A program made the position numbers and the translations under genes. A stretch of 35,234 nucleotides of DNA, from assembly GCA_007119795.1 (NCBI GenBank), contig SKOZ01000079.1, positions 1-35,234 of the forward strand, in the 5' to 3' direction. Origin of the DNA: Planctomycetales bacterium. GTDB lineage: Bacteria > Planctomycetota > Planctomycetia > Pirellulales > Thermoguttaceae. Shown here piece after piece: positions 33,096-35,234 of this stretch (the first letter of the stretch is position 1; the number at the start of each line of letters is the position of its first letter). The notes beneath the pieces are model-generated. The model was not told where the DNA came from and made no database searches. It saw nothing but the letters and a program-made list of their open reading frames with translations.

Positions 33096-35234
33096 TCAGT
33101 CGCTGGAGATGGCCAACTCCGCGGCGGTGAGGGGGCGCTGGTAGAGCGCCAGGCCGCGGATGCGGCCGGTGGTCTGGAAGTCGGGGTTGGGACCGGCGCT
33201 GTACTGACCCACGTGCAGGGGGCCGGTGAAGGGCGCGCGGTTGGCGGCGCCGGCCTGCTCGCCGACGAGGCTGCCGTCCTGGTAGAGGCGGGCCATGCGG
33301 CCGTCGTAGCTGGCGGCGAGGTGTACCCAGCGGCCGGTCTGGACCTGGCCGCCGTCGCAGTCGATGCCCCCCACGTGCCACCGCCAGCGGCCGCCGAGGT
33401 TCTGCAGGAACCAGCCGGCCTGTCGCCAATGCCCGCAGCTTACGGTCACGGGCATCTGTCCCGGTTCGTCCAGCCACACCCAGCAGACCACCGAGAAGGG
33501 CTGGGCGAGGTGGAACTCGGGACGGTTCGGGAAGGTGACGTGGCCGCCGGAGGTGAGGTCGAGGGCGCCGTCGGTGATGCGGGCGGAGCCGTGCGCCTGG
33601 CCGGGCAGCAGCTCCTCGTCGTGGAGGAGCCCGCCGAGGTCCTCGTCGAGCGGGGCCACGAAGGCGGGGCCCTCGACTTTCTGTGCCCGGCCTTCGACCG
33701 CCGCGCTCGGCGGCCCGACGACGCCGCGGGCGCTCACCGCCCGCACCACGTACCAATAGGGCGTCTCCACCTCCAGATTGCCGTCGAGGTAGTTCGCGCC
33801 GCGGAGCGGCTCCTCGGTGAGGCGTTCGAAAGGCCCCTCGGGCGACCGGGCCCGCTCGACGTGGTAGGCGAGGCGCGACCCTGCCGGCCAATCCCAACGG
33901 AGCGCCACGGCGTGGGGGGCCGTGGCGGCCGCGACCCGTTGGGGCGCCGCCGGCGGGGCCGGCTCGGGTACGGTGATGCGCACGTGCGCCGGGCGGCTCC
34001 GCGCCCACGAGCGGTAGAGGACCAGCGCATAGTGCTGCTCACCCGCGGGGGCCGCCCCGTCGAGGAACTCGAACCGCGGCGTCTCCGCCAGCATGGTAGT
34101 GGGGTTGGGCTCGAAGTCGGGCTCCGTGCTGCGGTGGACCTCCGCCCCCAGGCCCAGGATGGCGGCCGACTGCTCCCAGCTCAGCCGGACCAGCCCGTCA
34201 GCGTCAACGCTGGCGGAAAGCGGCGGGGCGACTTCCGGCAGTGGCGGGGGGATGAACTGGCGGAAGGCTCCGGGGATCACCTCAGCGCCGGGCATGTCCA
34301 CCCGCGGCGCGGCCAGTGCCTGCTGCTGGGCGCGGCGGATGATGTCGAGCATCGCCTGGTAGTGGGGGTCTTCGGTCGAGGCGAAGCTGATCACCGGCTC
34401 GCCGCTGCGGTCCGGCGGGAGGAACGGCTCCGGGGCGTAGGCCTCGACCGGCAGGACCGCGTGGGCATAGCCGTTGCGCAGCAGGCGGACGCGCTGCTGC
34501 CGCGGGTCGATCTTGCGGTTGCGGCACAGGGCGGCGCCGAAGCCCTCGCCCCCTTCGGCGAGCGGGGCGCGGAGGATGCGGCTTCGCTCGGGCTCGCGGA
34601 GGTTGAACCAGTCGGCTTCGAAGTAGATGGGGCGACCGTTCTCCCCGTGGCACTCCATGCAGCCGGCGGCGTGCATCTCGGCGATGAGGGCCTCGCGTGC
34701 CTCGCCCCAGCCGTGGGCCACGTGGCCGTGGTCCGTGTAGTCCCAGGTGCCGTAGTAGATGCCGTTGGTATCGATCCAGGCCATGAGCAGGTCCCGCTCG
34801 GCGCGGGAGAGCTCGGGATGCCGATCGACGAGGACGTCGGCCAGCGGCGCGGCTCCCGAACCGTGGCTGCGGGGCGGGAAGATCTCCGAGGAATAGAAGG
34901 CCGTGCCGTTCATGCAGTCGATGCCCGCGATCCAGTCGGCGATGAGCTGGGTCTGGCGGCGGGTGGTCAGGTTCTCGTAGCTGATGCTGAAGTGCTCCGT
35001 CCAGCCGCCCGTCAGGTCGATGCCGGCGCCGAAGCCCTCCTCGCCGCCGTGGCACGCGGCGCAGTGCTTGTCGAAGATCGGCTGCACCATGCTCGGGTAG
35101 TCGATCAGGCCGCTCCCCCAGCTTTCCGGCTCGAGCTGGCTGGGCTCGCGGGTGAGGGCAGCGGCGAACTCGCCGCTCAAGGGGGTGGAGGACTTGTGTT
35201 CGTGGCAGCCCACGCAGGAGCGGGTCGTCCCCGG
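33096..35234 (-). CDS. Multiheme c-type cytochrome with Fn3 and LamG domains (partial, 5' end outside window)
   Basis: The frame is open to the window edge, so the N-terminus and any signal peptide are missing; at least 712 residues are encoded here. Three CxxCH haem c motifs are visible: CVGCH beside the right edge, CAACH near 35055 and CMECH near 34660. The block from MVQPIFDKHCAACHGG through YENLTTRRQTQL, IFPPRSHGSG and RDLLMAWIDTNGIYYGTWDYT resembles planctomycete proteins described as related to hydrazine synthase alpha subunit. Two Fn3-like domains follow (about 33960-34240 and 33690-33960), then a LamG/concanavalin-like domain (about 33100-33660) with the motif GRWVHLAASYDGRMARLYQDG. 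Presumably periplasmic or outer-surface, binding haem covalently and perhaps a glycan through LamG. The reaction is unknown; hydrazine synthesis is not implied. Confidence 0.8.
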   Translation of the reverse strand, partial: PGTTRSCVGCHEHKSSTPLSGEFAAALTREPSQLEPESWGSGLIDYPSMVQPIFDKHCAACHGGEEGFGAGIDLTGGWTEHFSISYENLTTRRQTQLIADWIAGIDCMNGTAFYSSEIFPPRSHGSGAAPLADVLVDRHPELSRAERDLLMAWIDTNGIYYGTWDYTDHGHVAHGWGEAREALIAEMHAAGCMECHGENGRPIYFEADWFNLREPERSRILRAPLAEGGEGFGAALCRNRKIDPRQQRVRLLRNGYAHAVLPVEAYAPEPFLPPDRSGEPVISFASTEDPHYQAMLDIIRRAQQQALAAPRVDMPGAEVIPGAFRQFIPPPLPEVAPPLSASVDADGLVRLSWEQSAAILGLGAEVHRSTEPDFEPNPTTMLAETPRFEFLDGAAPAGEQHYALVLYRSWARSRPAHVRITVPEPAPPAAPQRVAAATAPHAVALRWDWPAGSRLAYHVERARSPEGPFERLTEEPLRGANYLDGNLEVETPYWYVVRAVSARGVVGPPSAAVEGRAQKVEGPAFVAPLDEDLGGLLHDEELLPGQAHGSARITDGALDLTSGGHVTFPNRPEFHLAQPFSVVCWVWLDEPGQMPVTVSCGHWRQAGWFLQNLGGRWRWHVGGIDCDGGQVQTGRWVHLAASYDGRMARLYQDGSLVGEQAGAANRAPFTGPLHVGQYSAGPNPDFQTTGRIRGLALYQRPLTAAELAISSD

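Noticed and set aside
1..35234. CRISPR array, phage or insertion-sequence genes
   Set aside because: No regularly spaced repeats, cas genes, transposase or integrase frames were recognised; the 18-bp duplication is a two-copy gapless repeat without spacers.

Overview
The window is GC-rich, bacterial and densely coded. Several families point to a planctomycete, possibly of the Pirellulales type: a c-type cytochrome protein carrying Fn3 and LamG domains, a Cys/Pro-rich lipoprotein, a NUDIX 'phosphoesterase', a cluster of Gfo/Idh/MocA oxidoreductases, and a REP-like palindrome next to a purine-rich repeat tract. This assignment rests on family content. No rRNA or other marker is present to confirm it.

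Layout. 1-1377: a NUDIX hydrolase gene with a plausible promoter, then a non-coding stretch with a large inverted repeat and a purine-rich tract. 1378-3638 (minus): gatB followed by a SAM-hydrolysing (DUF62) gene, overlapping by GTGA. 3902-9281: a secreted GH43-like glycosidase (minus), divergent from a four-gene sugar-conversion operon (SDR epimerase, TIM-barrel sugar-phosphate isomerase, two Gfo/Idh/MocA dehydrogenases). 9377-12062: a CBM9-like protein (minus), divergent from a UDP-glucose 6-dehydrogenase. 12141-13273 (minus): a Cys/Pro-rich lipoprotein overlapping a truncated DUF1355-like remnant. 33096-35234 (minus): the C-terminal part of a multiheme cytochrome/Fn3/LamG protein whose start lies beyond the right edge.

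The centre of interest is a lipid-type natural-product cluster at about 13.3-32.9 kb. A 3533-residue megasynthase on the plus strand reads KS-AT-DH-ER-KR-ACP-C-A-PCP-TE, and every catalytic residue I checked is present. On the minus strand a convergent operon runs FAAL-ACP, MFS transporter, type II thioesterase, then a 1047-residue protein that joins an RND/MMPL-type exporter to a leucine-carboxyl-methyltransferase-family domain. The megasynthase and the fusion gene end on the same TTAA.

Proposed working scheme (inference). FAAL adenylates a free fatty acid and loads its own ACP. The PKS module adds one fully reduced malonyl-derived C2 unit, or more if it acts iteratively. The NRPS module amidates glycine, as its specificity code DILQLGVVWK closely resembles the known Gly code. 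The TE then releases an N-acylglycine. The exporter-fused methyltransferase belongs to a family containing carboxyl O-methyltransferases, so it could methyl-esterify the glycine carboxylate as the lipid is exported. The leader of the megasynthase gene is AT-richer than its surroundings and holds an 18-bp tandem duplication inside short inverted repeats, a separate hairpin, and a 17-bp palindrome about 40 bp before the start codon. No phosphopantetheinyl transferase or regulator gene is visible here.
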